This document shows, in pieces, positions 27,399 through 35,650 of a stretch of 64,000 bases of DNA. The notes under the pieces are model-generated. The model made no database searches. It had not been told where the DNA came from and was given only the letters and a program-made list of their open reading frames with translations. Both the position numbers and the translations under genes were made by a program. The DNA comes from Pseudalgibacter alginicilyticus (GTDB lineage: Bacteria > Bacteroidota > Bacteroidia > Flavobacteriales > Flavobacteriaceae). Location of the stretch: NCBI RefSeq assembly GCF_001310225.1, contig NZ_CP012898.1, positions 2,418,001 through 2,482,000 of the forward strand. Direction: 5' to 3'. How positions within the stretch are numbered: position 1 is the stretch's first letter; the number at the start of each line of letters is the position of its first letter.

Positions 27399-28775
27399 AT
27401 GAAAAAAACTAATTTTTATAACAAAATACTACTGCTTGCAGTGCTATCTTTATTTTTAAATTGCAAAGGTGCTCAAGAAGACAAAACACCTTGGAAACCC
27501 CTATTTGATGGAGAAACTCTTAACGGCTGGAATCAAAAAGGAGGAAAGGCAAATTATACGGTAAGAGATGGAGCAATTGTTGGCTCTACCGTACATAATA
27601 CTCCTAATTCATTTTTAACAACAGATAAATTATACAGCGATTTTATTTTAGAATTAGATTATAAAGTTGACCCATCTATGAATTCGGGTATCCAAATACG
27701 CAGTAATAGCTTCCCACATTACAAAGACGGTAGGGTTCATGGCTATCAGGTTGAGATAGATCCTTCTGAAAGAGCATGGAGTGGAGGCATTTATGATGAA
27801 GCTAGGAGAGGTTGGTTAAACCCCCTAACAGATAACCCAGAGGCACAAAAAGCATTCAAACAAAACGATTGGAATCACTATCGTATTGAAGCTATTGGTG
27901 ATACCATTAAAACCTGGGTAAATGGGGTCCCTGCTGCTCATTTAATTGACGATAAAACAGCTTCTGGATTTATCTGTTTACAGGTACACAGTATTCATGA
28001 TGACAAAAAAGAAGGCACAGAAATCATTTGGAAAAACGTAAAAATATTAACAGATAGTGTTTCTAAATATTCAACAAAATCTCCCATTAAGCCTATCATA
28101 ACAAAAAATAACTTAACTATTGATGAATCTAAAAAAGGTTGGAAAATGTTATGGGATGGCAAAACAACCAATGGATGGCGTGGTGCTAAATTAGAAAGCT
28201 TTCCAGAAAAAGGATGGGTTATTGAAGATGGTGTACTTAGCGTATTATCATCTGGTGGTGCTGAATCTAGAGCAGGAGGTGATATAGTGACGACAGAGCA
28301 ATTTAGTGATTTTGAATTAAAAGTAGATTTTAAATTAACCCCAGGAGCTAATAGCGGTATAAAATATTATGTAGATACAGAGTTAAATAAAGGAGCAGGA
28401 TCTTCAATCGGTTTAGAATTTCAAATACTCGATGATGATTTACATCCAGATGCTAAATTGGGTAATCATGAAGGCAGTAGAACTGTTAGCTCGCTATATG
28501 ATTTAATAAAAGCAGATGAAAATAAACCTGTAAATCCAATTGGAGAATGGAATACAGCTCATATTATTTCTAAAAATAATCATGTAGAACATTGGTTAAA
28601 CGGAGTAAAAGTTTTAGAATATGAAAGAAAAAGTGATGAATATAGAAAATTAGTATCAGAAAGCAAATATGCAAAATGGCCTAATTTTGGTGAGTTAGAC
28701 AAAGGAGAAATATTACTTCAAGATCATGGTGATTTAGTTTCTTTTAAAAACATAAAAATTCGTCCAATTAATTAA
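27399..28775 (+). CDS. Tandem DUF1080 protein (3-keto-glycoside lyase/hydrolase-like)
   Basis: 458 residues with a lipoprotein signal ([11 protein letters not shown]). Two DUF1080 (PF06439) jelly-roll domains lie in tandem: about residues 30-220 ([40 protein letters not shown]) and about 245-458 ([43 protein letters not shown]). The family acts on 3-keto-glycosides, cleaving the glycosidic bond after C3 oxidation; this is family knowledge. It heads the plus-strand PUL arm, followed 28 bp later by an oxidoreductase that could supply the 3-keto substrate. The duplication may give two sites of different specificity or one catalytic and one binding domain. Confidence 0.85.
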   Translation: MKKTNFYNKILLLAVLSLFLNCKGAQEDKTPWKPLFDGETLNGWNQKGGKANYTVRDGAIVGSTVHNTPNSFLTTDKLYSDFILELDYKVDPSMNSGIQIRSNSFPHYKDGRVHGYQVEIDPSERAWSGGIYDEARRGWLNPLTDNPEAQKAFKQNDWNHYRIEAIGDTIKTWVNGVPAAHLIDDKTASGFICLQVHSIHDDKKEGTEIIWKNVKILTDSVSKYSTKSPIKPIITKNNLTIDESKKGWKMLWDGKTTNGWRGAKLESFPEKGWVIEDGVLSVLSSGGAESRAGGDIVTTEQFSDFELKVDFKLTPGANSGIKYYVDTELNKGAGSSIGLEFQILDDDLHPDAKLGNHEGSRTVSSLYDLIKADENKPVNPIGEWNTAHIISKNNHVEHWLNGVKVLEYERKSDEYRKLVSESKYAKWPNFGELDKGEILLQDHGDLVSFKNIKIRPIN

Positions 28776-28803
28776 ATAAGACAAAAGATTAAATATAAAA
28801 AAT

Positions 28804-30153
28804 ATGAGTTCTAACAGAAGAGATTTTATTAAAAGAACAGCTTTAGGGGCTGTAGGAGCAACTATAGCTTCTCATAGTATAAATGCCATGTCTGCCAAAA
28901 GTTATTCTAAAATAATAGGTGCTAATGATAGAATTAACGTTGCGCTTCAAGGGTTAGGCAGACGTTACGGTGCTTATATGTCTGCTATAGCGGACAAAAA
29001 AAATAATGTTGAGTTAACGTACTTATGTGATGTTATGAAAAGTCAACGCGATAAAGCTGCTATTGCCGTTTCCAAAAGAATAAAAAACAAACCCAAATTA
29101 GAAAATGATATCAGAAAGGTATTAAATGATAAAGATGTAGATGCTGTTTTTATGGCTACACCAGACCATTGGCATGCACCTGGTGCATGTATGGCTATGC
29201 AAGCTGGGAAGCATGTATATTTAGAAAAACCATGTACTCATAACCCTGAAGAAGGAGAATTAGTGGTTGCTTACCAAAAAAAATATAATAAGGTGGTGCA
29301 AATGGGGAACCAACAACGTTCTTCATTACAATCGCAAGAAATGATAAAAGGAATTCGCGAGGGTGTGATTGGTGATGTTTATAATGCAATTGCTTTTTAC
29401 ACCAGCAAAAGAGGTCCTGTACCTCACCAAACAAAAACTGCACCACCAGAAGGTTTAGATTGGGATTTATTTCAAGGACCTGCACCAAGAAGAGATTACA
29501 CAGATAATACTTGGGATTATAACTGGCATTGGTACGGCTGGGATTATGGAACAGCAGAAATGGGAAACAATGCCACCCATGAATTAGATATTGCACGCTG
29601 GGCTTTAGATGTAAAATACCCTGAACATGTAGAAGTTAAATCTGGGAAATTTCATTATGTAGATGATGGTTGGGAAATGTATGACACCATGGAGGCTACT
29701 TTCCGCTTTGCTGGTAACAGAACCATTCAATGGGACGGACGTAGTAGAAATGGTTATGATAAATATGGCTCTGGTAGAGGTACTATTATTTATGGCTCAA
29801 ATGGCTCAATTTTTGTTAATCGTGATGGTTACAAACAATACGACTTGAAAGGAAAAGAAGTCAAGCAAAACCTAATTCCAGGTATTGAAGATGGCAATGC
29901 ACTTGGTGGTGGCGGTCAGCTTTCTGCTGCACATACGGTAAACTTCTTTGACGCCATTAGAGGTAAAGCAGAATTAACTTCACCTATTGACGAAGGTGCT
30001 ATCAGCCAAATGCTAACACATTATGCCAATATTGCATCTAGAATTGATAACTCTTTTGAAGTTGATGAAAATACAGGTAGAATTTTTAACCGTGAAGCCA
30101 TGAAATTGTGGTCTAGAACCTATGAGCCTGGTTGGGAAATTAAACCTGTTTAA
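28804..30153 (+). CDS. Secreted Gfo/Idh/MocA family oxidoreductase 1
   Basis: 449 residues. The N-terminus MSSNRRDFIKRTALGAVGA is a twin-arginine (Tat) signal, which implies export already folded with its NAD(P) cofactor. The Rossmann part begins INVALQGLGRRYG, with VDAVFMATPDHWHAPG and the catalytic-lysine motif YLEKPCTHNPEEGE. The C-terminal alpha/beta domain contains DWDLFQGPAPRRDY and NWHWYGWDYGTAEMGNNATHELDIARW. This clan oxidises sugars, and several PUL-linked members oxidise C3 of glycosides. Its place directly after DUF1080 supports such a role, for example generating the 3-keto sugar; the sugar is not known. Confidence 0.88.
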   Translation: MSSNRRDFIKRTALGAVGATIASHSINAMSAKSYSKIIGANDRINVALQGLGRRYGAYMSAIADKKNNVELTYLCDVMKSQRDKAAIAVSKRIKNKPKLENDIRKVLNDKDVDAVFMATPDHWHAPGACMAMQAGKHVYLEKPCTHNPEEGELVVAYQKKYNKVVQMGNQQRSSLQSQEMIKGIREGVIGDVYNAIAFYTSKRGPVPHQTKTAPPEGLDWDLFQGPAPRRDYTDNTWDYNWHWYGWDYGTAEMGNNATHELDIARWALDVKYPEHVEVKSGKFHYVDDGWEMYDTMEATFRFAGNRTIQWDGRSRNGYDKYGSGRGTIIYGSNGSIFVNRDGYKQYDLKGKEVKQNLIPGIEDGNALGGGGQLSAAHTVNFFDAIRGKAELTSPIDEGAISQMLTHYANIASRIDNSFEVDENTGRIFNREAMKLWSRTYEPGWEIKPV

Positions 30154-30198
30154 TAGTAAATAATATATCAAATCTTTATTGTCTAAAACCCCAAAAAA

Positions 30199-31389
30199 TT
30201 GAAAAGAAGAGAATTTATAATAAAAGGCTCGATAGCATCTGCAGCAATTACAACATCTGCAACAGCTATGACAAATGTGTTGGACTATAAAAATGCTAAT
30301 GAAACCTTAAATATAGGAATTATTGGCACTGGAGATAGAGGCACTGGACTTACAGCAAATATTAATAGCATTGACAACTTTAATGTTATTGCATGCTGCG
30401 ATATTTTACCTTTCAAATTAGAAAAAGGTCTTAATGCTGTAAAAGGAAAAGCTAAAGCTTATAGCGATTATCGGAAGTTATTAGACAATAAAGATATTGA
30501 TGCTGTTTTAGTTTCAACACCATTCAATACACACTCGCAAATAGCTATAGACGCTTTAGATGCGGGAAAACATGTGTATTGCGAAAAAACAATGGCCAAA
30601 GGTTACGAAGGCATACATAATTTAGTTAGCAAAGTTGAGAATTCAAAAAATCTTATTTTTCAAACAGGACACCAATATCATAGTTCTCGATTGTACACTC
30701 AAGTTGTTGATCTTATCAAAAGTGGAAAAATAGGCAAAATTGCTGCTTTTGAATCACAGTGGAACAGACATGGAAATTGGAGACGTCCCGTTCCTAATCC
30801 TGAATTAGAAAAAACAATAAATTGGAGAATGTATCGAGAATTTTCAGGCGGTTTGGCTGCAGAACTGAGTTCGCATCAAATAGATTTTTCTAATTGGGTT
30901 CTAAATGAAACCCCTACCCAAGTTATGGGAACTGGTGGAGTTGATTACTATAAAGATGGTCGTGAAACATACGATAACATTCATTTAATTTATGACTATC
31001 AAAGTGGTGTAAGAGCCAAATTCACGTGTTTAACAAGCAATTCTAAAGATGATTATCAAATAAAAGTATTAGGTGATAAAGGTACTATCATTTTAAATTA
31101 TGCAAAAGCATGGTTTTATCCTGAAGGAATTAATGCAAAAAAAGAATTAGCCATTGTTGATGGTGTATCCGGTGCCACTATGAAATGGGACAAAGGATTA
31201 GGCATTCCCATTACCATTGATCATAAAGAACCAAGTTTGCAAGCTTTAATAGATTTTAAAGATTCCGTTATTAATAATAAAAAGCCTATTTCTGATGTTA
31301 AAACGGGTGCAAATACAGCCCTATGTATTCAGATGGGATTAGATGCCATGTATAATAATGAAATTGTTAAAAGCCCTGAATTTTATTAA
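30199..31389 (+). CDS. Secreted Gfo/Idh/MocA family oxidoreductase 2
   Basis: 396 residues from a TTG start at 30199; no ATG is better placed. MKRREFIIKGSIASAAITTSA is again Tat-like. Rossmann fold: LNIGIIGTGDRGTGL. The EKP motif is altered to YCEKTMAKGYEG: the catalytic Lys is kept but Pro is replaced by Thr. The C-terminal part has INWRMYREFSGGLAAELSSHQIDFSNWVL, where the His of SSHQID is in the position used for catalysis in the clan. It is only distantly similar to the protein encoded at 28804-30153, so the two probably catalyse different redox steps, perhaps oxidation and later reduction of the keto sugar. Confidence 0.85.
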   Translation: MKRREFIIKGSIASAAITTSATAMTNVLDYKNANETLNIGIIGTGDRGTGLTANINSIDNFNVIACCDILPFKLEKGLNAVKGKAKAYSDYRKLLDNKDIDAVLVSTPFNTHSQIAIDALDAGKHVYCEKTMAKGYEGIHNLVSKVENSKNLIFQTGHQYHSSRLYTQVVDLIKSGKIGKIAAFESQWNRHGNWRRPVPNPELEKTINWRMYREFSGGLAAELSSHQIDFSNWVLNETPTQVMGTGGVDYYKDGRETYDNIHLIYDYQSGVRAKFTCLTSNSKDDYQIKVLGDKGTIILNYAKAWFYPEGINAKKELAIVDGVSGATMKWDKGLGIPITIDHKEPSLQALIDFKDSVINNKKPISDVKTGANTALCIQMGLDAMYNNEIVKSPEFY

Positions 31390-31420
31390 AAATTAAACAT
31401 CACATTACAGCAATTTCTTA

Positions 31421-33256
31421 ATGAAAAAAATTCTTAATTTACTGTTACTAGTAGTGACAGCCACACTTTCTCAAGCTCAAAATAAAACAAATGACTTTGA
31501 TTTAGAAACATCTTTTATAGAGCCCAAAGACATTATAAAAGTTAAAGATGGTCATTATTTTATAGATTTTGGAAGGGCCTTTTTTGGAACTGTAGAGATA
31601 ACATCTAATGAAAATCAAAATGACTCTCTTGTCTTTCACTTGGGTGAAAAGTTAGAAGTTCCTAATAGAATAGACAGAAACCCAGGTGCTACCATTCGAT
31701 ATAGAAAATCAACACTTAATAACTTAGTGTCTGATAAACCCACAACTATTAGTTTAACTCCCTACAAAAGAAATACTACAGGTGATGCTATCAGACTTCC
31801 AGAGAAAATTGGGGCAATTATTCCTTTTAGATATTGCGAAATTGAAAATTTAAAAATTCCCATAGAAGCTATTCAAATAAAACAGAAGGCTATTCACTAT
31901 AAATTCAATGATGCAATTAGTTCATTTTCATCTTCAGATAAAATTATGGATTCTATATGGGATATGTGTAAACACACCATAAAGGCTACAAGTTTTACTG
32001 GCTATTATGTAGATGGAGATAGAGAACGTATTCCTTACGAAGCAGATGCTTATATCAATCAATTGAGCCATTATAGCGTAGATAATGAATATACAATAGC
32101 AAGAAGGACCAATGAGTATTTTATAGATAATCCAACATGGCCAACAGAATGGCTATTGCACACAGTTTTAATGTTTCATGCAGATTATATGTATACGGGA
32201 GATATTGAACCTTTAAAAAAACATTATAACAGTTTAAAGTTAAAAACTTTAATGGATTTGGAACGTGCAGATGGCTTGATTAGCTCTAAATCTCCAAATC
32301 TTACCGATGAATTGGTTAGAAAATTAGGTTTTAAAAAAGGAAGTAAAAAAATTGAAGATATTATAGACTGGCCTCCAGCACAAAAAGATACGGGTTGGAA
32401 ATTAGCCACTGCTGAGGGTGAAAGAGATGGTTATGAAATTGTGGCGGTCAATACTGCTATTAATGCCTTTTACTATTACAATTTAAAATTAATGGCAGAG
32501 ATTGCTGGATTTCTCAATTATGAAAAAGATGTCCTTTTTTTTAAAAATAAGGCTGCTATTACAAAAAAATCTATTAATGACATATTCCTTGATAAAACAA
32601 AAGGGTATTATATTGATGGTGAAGGCTCAAGTCATTCGTCTTTACACGCCAATATGCTACCATTAGCTTTTGATTTGGTTCCAAATGAATATGTAAAAAC
32701 AGTTACCAATTTCATAAAAACAAGAGGCATGGCTTGTAGTGTTTATGGTGCACAATATTTATTAGAAGGACTTTATAAATACAATGAGGCGCAATATGCT
32801 TCGGATTTAATTACAGATACTTCTGGTGATCGTAATTGGTGGAACATGATACAATTAGGATCAACAATGGCTTTAGAAGCATGGGATGTGAAATACAAAC
32901 CAAATTTAGATTGGAATCATGCCTGGGGAACAGCTCCTTTAAATGTTATTACACGCTATATGTGGGGTATAAAGCCTAAAACGCCAGGTTTTAAAATAGC
33001 AGAGATAAAACCTCAATTAGCAGATTTAACTTTTTCAAATATAACAGTTCCCACAAAAAACGGAGTCATTGAAGCTGATTTTAAAAAAGAAAGTGATAAA
33101 AAAGATATTTATTCTATTGATATTCCAGAAAACTTGACGGCTGTTTTTATAGTTCCAAACAACGCTAATAAAGTTTATCTTAATAAAAAGAAAGTCAAAC
33201 ATAGCAAAAACTTAAAACTTAGTAATGGTTTAAGTAAAATTGAAATAAAATACTAA
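31421..33256 (+). CDS. GH78-like alpha-L-rhamnosidase
   Basis: 611 residues with a signal peptide (MKKILNLLLLVVTATLSQAQ). The six-hairpin catalytic domain is recognisable by SSDKIMDSIWDMCKHTIKAT, YYVDGDRERIPYEADAYINQ, DWPPAQKDTG and ERDGYEIVAVNTAINAF, GSTMALEAWDVK with the presumed catalytic base Glu in LEAW, and NHAWGTAPLNVITRYMWGI. The C-terminal beta domain ends IEIKY. It is shorter than many GH78 enzymes because the N-terminal accessory domains are mostly absent. It is the last gene of the plus-strand PUL arm, 31 bp after the oxidoreductase. It would remove alpha-L-rhamnose or a related 6-deoxyhexose; substrate assignment is inferred. Confidence 0.82.
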   Translation: MKKILNLLLLVVTATLSQAQNKTNDFDLETSFIEPKDIIKVKDGHYFIDFGRAFFGTVEITSNENQNDSLVFHLGEKLEVPNRIDRNPGATIRYRKSTLNNLVSDKPTTISLTPYKRNTTGDAIRLPEKIGAIIPFRYCEIENLKIPIEAIQIKQKAIHYKFNDAISSFSSSDKIMDSIWDMCKHTIKATSFTGYYVDGDRERIPYEADAYINQLSHYSVDNEYTIARRTNEYFIDNPTWPTEWLLHTVLMFHADYMYTGDIEPLKKHYNSLKLKTLMDLERADGLISSKSPNLTDELVRKLGFKKGSKKIEDIIDWPPAQKDTGWKLATAEGERDGYEIVAVNTAINAFYYYNLKLMAEIAGFLNYEKDVLFFKNKAAITKKSINDIFLDKTKGYYIDGEGSSHSSLHANMLPLAFDLVPNEYVKTVTNFIKTRGMACSVYGAQYLLEGLYKYNEAQYASDLITDTSGDRNWWNMIQLGSTMALEAWDVKYKPNLDWNHAWGTAPLNVITRYMWGIKPKTPGFKIAEIKPQLADLTFSNITVPTKNGVIEADFKKESDKKDIYSIDIPENLTAVFIVPNNANKVYLNKKKVKHSKNLKLSNGLSKIEIKY

Positions 33257-33283
33257 ATCATTTTTACTGAAGGTTTGCAATGT

Positions 33284-34285
33284 TTAATCCAACTGTTCAG
33301 TAAGTTTTTTAAATACTTTTTTAGGGTTTTTATTTTCATATAACACCTCGTAAACAGCATTTATAATAGGTAATTGAGTTTTCTTTTTATTTTTTTCATT
33401 TAACAAATGAGCACTTTTAGTGGCATAATATCCTTCAGCAACCATGCTCATTTCCATTTGAGCCGATTTTACAGTGTAACCTTTACCAATCATATTACCG
33501 AACATACGGTTTCTAGAAAAAACAGAATAACCTGTTACCAATAAATCACCTAAGTAAGCTGAATTATTAATGTTACGTTTCATTTTATGCATTTTTTTTA
33601 TAAAACGTTTCATTTCACGAATGGCATTACTCATCAAAACACTCTGAAAATTATCGCCATACCCCAAACCATGTGCCATGCCAGCGGCAATAGCATAAAT
33701 GTTTTTCAACATAACCGCATATTCAATACCAATAACATCATCACTAATTTTAGTTTTAATATAATCACTTGATAAACTATCGGCAATGGCCAGTGCCTTT
33801 TTAGCATCTGAGCAGGAAATAGTTAAGTAAGATAAACGCTCCAAAGCTACTTCTTCAGAATGGCAAGGCCCCGCAATAACAGCAATATTATCAAAAGGAA
33901 TATTATAACGTTCACTAAAATGTTCACCAACTAATAAACCAGTTTCGGGGATAATACCTTTAACAGCAGATACAATGATTTTATTGGAAATATTAATATT
34001 TAGTTTTTCCAATTCACTATAAATAAAAGCAGAAGGAATTACAAATACTAAAACATCAGCATATTGAGCCATTTCATTAATGTCATTGCTTAATTTTAAT
34101 TGTTCTAAATGAAATTCTACTGAACTTAAATAATTAGGATTATGCTGTTCTTTTAACAAATGTTCTTTTGTGTAAACACTACGCATATACCAGCCTACTT
34201 CATTTAAGTTTTCACAAAACATTTTTACTATAGCAGTAGCCCAACTTCCTGCACCAAAAACCGCATATTTTAAAGGTTTGCTCAT
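33284..34285 (-). CDS. gpsA: Glycerol-3-phosphate dehydrogenase, NAD(P)+
   Basis: 333 residues, the normal length for GpsA, which reduces dihydroxyacetone phosphate to sn-glycerol 3-phosphate for phospholipid synthesis. Nucleotide-binding GAGSWATAIVKMF lies at about residues 11-23. Other signatures: VFVIPSAF, SAVKGIIPETG, AGPCHSEEVA, the catalytic Lys in EYAVMLKNIYAIAAGMAHGLGYGDN and GDLLVTGYSVFSRNRMFG. The start ATG at 34285 matches MSKPLKYAVFGAG. It is convergent with the GH78-like gene and is a housekeeping gene bordering the PUL. Confidence 0.93.
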   Translation of the reverse strand: MSKPLKYAVFGAGSWATAIVKMFCENLNEVGWYMRSVYTKEHLLKEQHNPNYLSSVEFHLEQLKLSNDINEMAQYADVLVFVIPSAFIYSELEKLNINISNKIIVSAVKGIIPETGLLVGEHFSERYNIPFDNIAVIAGPCHSEEVALERLSYLTISCSDAKKALAIADSLSSDYIKTKISDDVIGIEYAVMLKNIYAIAAGMAHGLGYGDNFQSVLMSNAIREMKRFIKKMHKMKRNINNSAYLGDLLVTGYSVFSRNRMFGNMIGKGYTVKSAQMEMSMVAEGYYATKSAHLLNEKNKKKTQLPIINAVYEVLYENKNPKKVFKKLTEQLD

Positions 34286-34307
34286 AAAATTTCATTAGTT
34301 ACAATCT

Positions 34308-34337
34308 CAAAAATACATAATTATTTTTCTTTATCAA
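34308..34337 (-). promoter_or_regulatory. Bacteroidota-type promoter for gpsA
   Basis: On the minus strand TTG (34337-34335), 19 nt, then TATTTTTG (34315-34308). The gpsA ATG at 34285 follows 22 bp later. Good fit to the TTTG/TAnnTTTG layout. Confidence 0.5.
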
Positions 34338-34454
34338 GTCGTGTAATAAAAGATTCTAAAAGTTCTCATAAACACTACTATATATACCTATCAAACCACG
34401 TAAAAAAACATGAAAATAGCGTTATATCTATCATTTAAAAATGCGATTATTTTT

Positions 34455-34471
34455 TTGGCATAGGTTTTGAA
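34455..34471 (+). promoter_or_regulatory. rpoN site: Sigma-54-like -24/-12 promoter
   Basis: TTGGCAT at 34455-34461, 5 nt, then TTGAA at 34467-34471 fits the sigma-54 consensus TTGGCAC-N5-TTGCA except for C to T and C to A changes. The ATG of the lipoprotein gene lies 35 bp downstream. No standard TAnnTTTG box was found in this gap. Confidence 0.45.
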
Positions 34472-34505
34472 ACGCTATAACTATTAACACATAAATTCAG
34501 ACACT

Positions 34506-35453
34506 ATGAAAACTATAAAATTACTTTTCAGCTTTGCTCTAAGTGCCACACTTTTTACTTCCTGCTATACCGAATTGGTTGTAGATGAATATATAATTGA
34601 TGAACCAGGTATCAGTGTTAATCAACTACTAAGCACTTATGATTTATGGTATGTAGATATTAATGCTACTATAGGATACGGACAAACTCCATTTTTACAA
34701 AAAGCTTTCACAATTTCGTTTAGAAATGGTGTAATGTATGCCAATAATAACATTGTTGGCTTGGGTGAAACTGGTAACGGATTAGGAATTGATGTTGCAG
34801 AGTATGATGCCTACAATATGATTTTAGACGTACAGCATGATATTGATGGATTTTCAACCTTTGATGTCTATCAAATAAACAATAATACCATCGAGTTATA
34901 CAACCCAAATAACGATACATCATATTTTTTAAAAGGTTACCAACGTAGTAATTTTGATTATGATTTTGTTTTCTATGATAACATTCATTACTTCCTACAA
35001 GAATATAATGCTTGGGAAAAAACATATACCAGTAATTTCGGAGCAATAAATGAATTTGACAATGAAAACTACTTACAGTTTTTAGCAGGTGGGAATGATT
35101 CTGAATTTAAAAGTTCGCAGGATGGAATAGGTAAAAACCCTAATAATATTTATTGGGATTACACAGGACTTTATGGTGTTGGAAATATAACAGGAAATAT
35201 ATATTTAAAAACTTTAACATTAGATTATGATTTCTTTGACAATGAATATTTTGAATTAAGCGTTATAAATGACAAAACGATTGAACTATATCATCCAGCT
35301 TCCAAAACTGTGTATCAATTTAAAGGCAGAGGATACATTCAATATCTAAAAGAAGGCAATATAAAAGGAAAAGAAACAGAAATAGCTTCTACAGAAAAGT
35401 TACGTAAATTTAAAAATGAAAGAATAGAAAATCCGAGAGAAAGTACTCGATAA
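34506..35453 (+). CDS. Flavobacterial lipoprotein with duplicated beta-rich unit
   Basis: 315 residues with a lipobox (LFTSCYTE, Cys about 20). Two similar units can be read: about residues 38-145 (LLSTYDLWYVDINATIGYG ... NNTIELYNPNNDTSYFLKGYQR) and about 155-278 (FLQEYNAWEKTYTSNFG ... DKTIELYHPASKTVYQFKGRGY). The C-terminus is charged and low-complexity. No catalytic motif is visible, so I assign no function; some genomes label relatives with unrelated enzyme names. The predicted sigma-54-like promoter and the strong terminator after it make it a single-gene transcript at the cell envelope. Confidence 0.7.
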   Translation: MKTIKLLFSFALSATLFTSCYTELVVDEYIIDEPGISVNQLLSTYDLWYVDINATIGYGQTPFLQKAFTISFRNGVMYANNNIVGLGETGNGLGIDVAEYDAYNMILDVQHDIDGFSTFDVYQINNNTIELYNPNNDTSYFLKGYQRSNFDYDFVFYDNIHYFLQEYNAWEKTYTSNFGAINEFDNENYLQFLAGGNDSEFKSSQDGIGKNPNNIYWDYTGLYGVGNITGNIYLKTLTLDYDFFDNEYFELSVINDKTIELYHPASKTVYQFKGRGYIQYLKEGNIKGKETEIASTEKLRKFKNERIENPRESTR

Positions 35454-35485
35454 TAATATAAAAATTTTGGTTGGTTATTTAGTTT

Positions 35486-35525
35486 AGACACCGTTTAAAG
35501 TATCTACTTTAAACGGTGTCTTTTT
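35486..35525 (+). terminator. Strong Rho-independent terminator
   Basis: A 16-bp perfect stem pairs 35487-35502 (GACACCGTTTAAAGTA) with 35505-35520 and is followed by TTTTT at 35521-35525. It ends the lipoprotein transcript. Confidence 0.85.
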
Positions 35526-35650
35526 ATAAAATACTTTCAAGCTGTCTGACTAAAAAAGTCAACTAATTATAGGTCACAAAACCCACTTTGTAGTTCTACA
35601 AATTTTAAATGCATAAATCCTTGACTTAAATTAAGATTTCATTAAAAACA

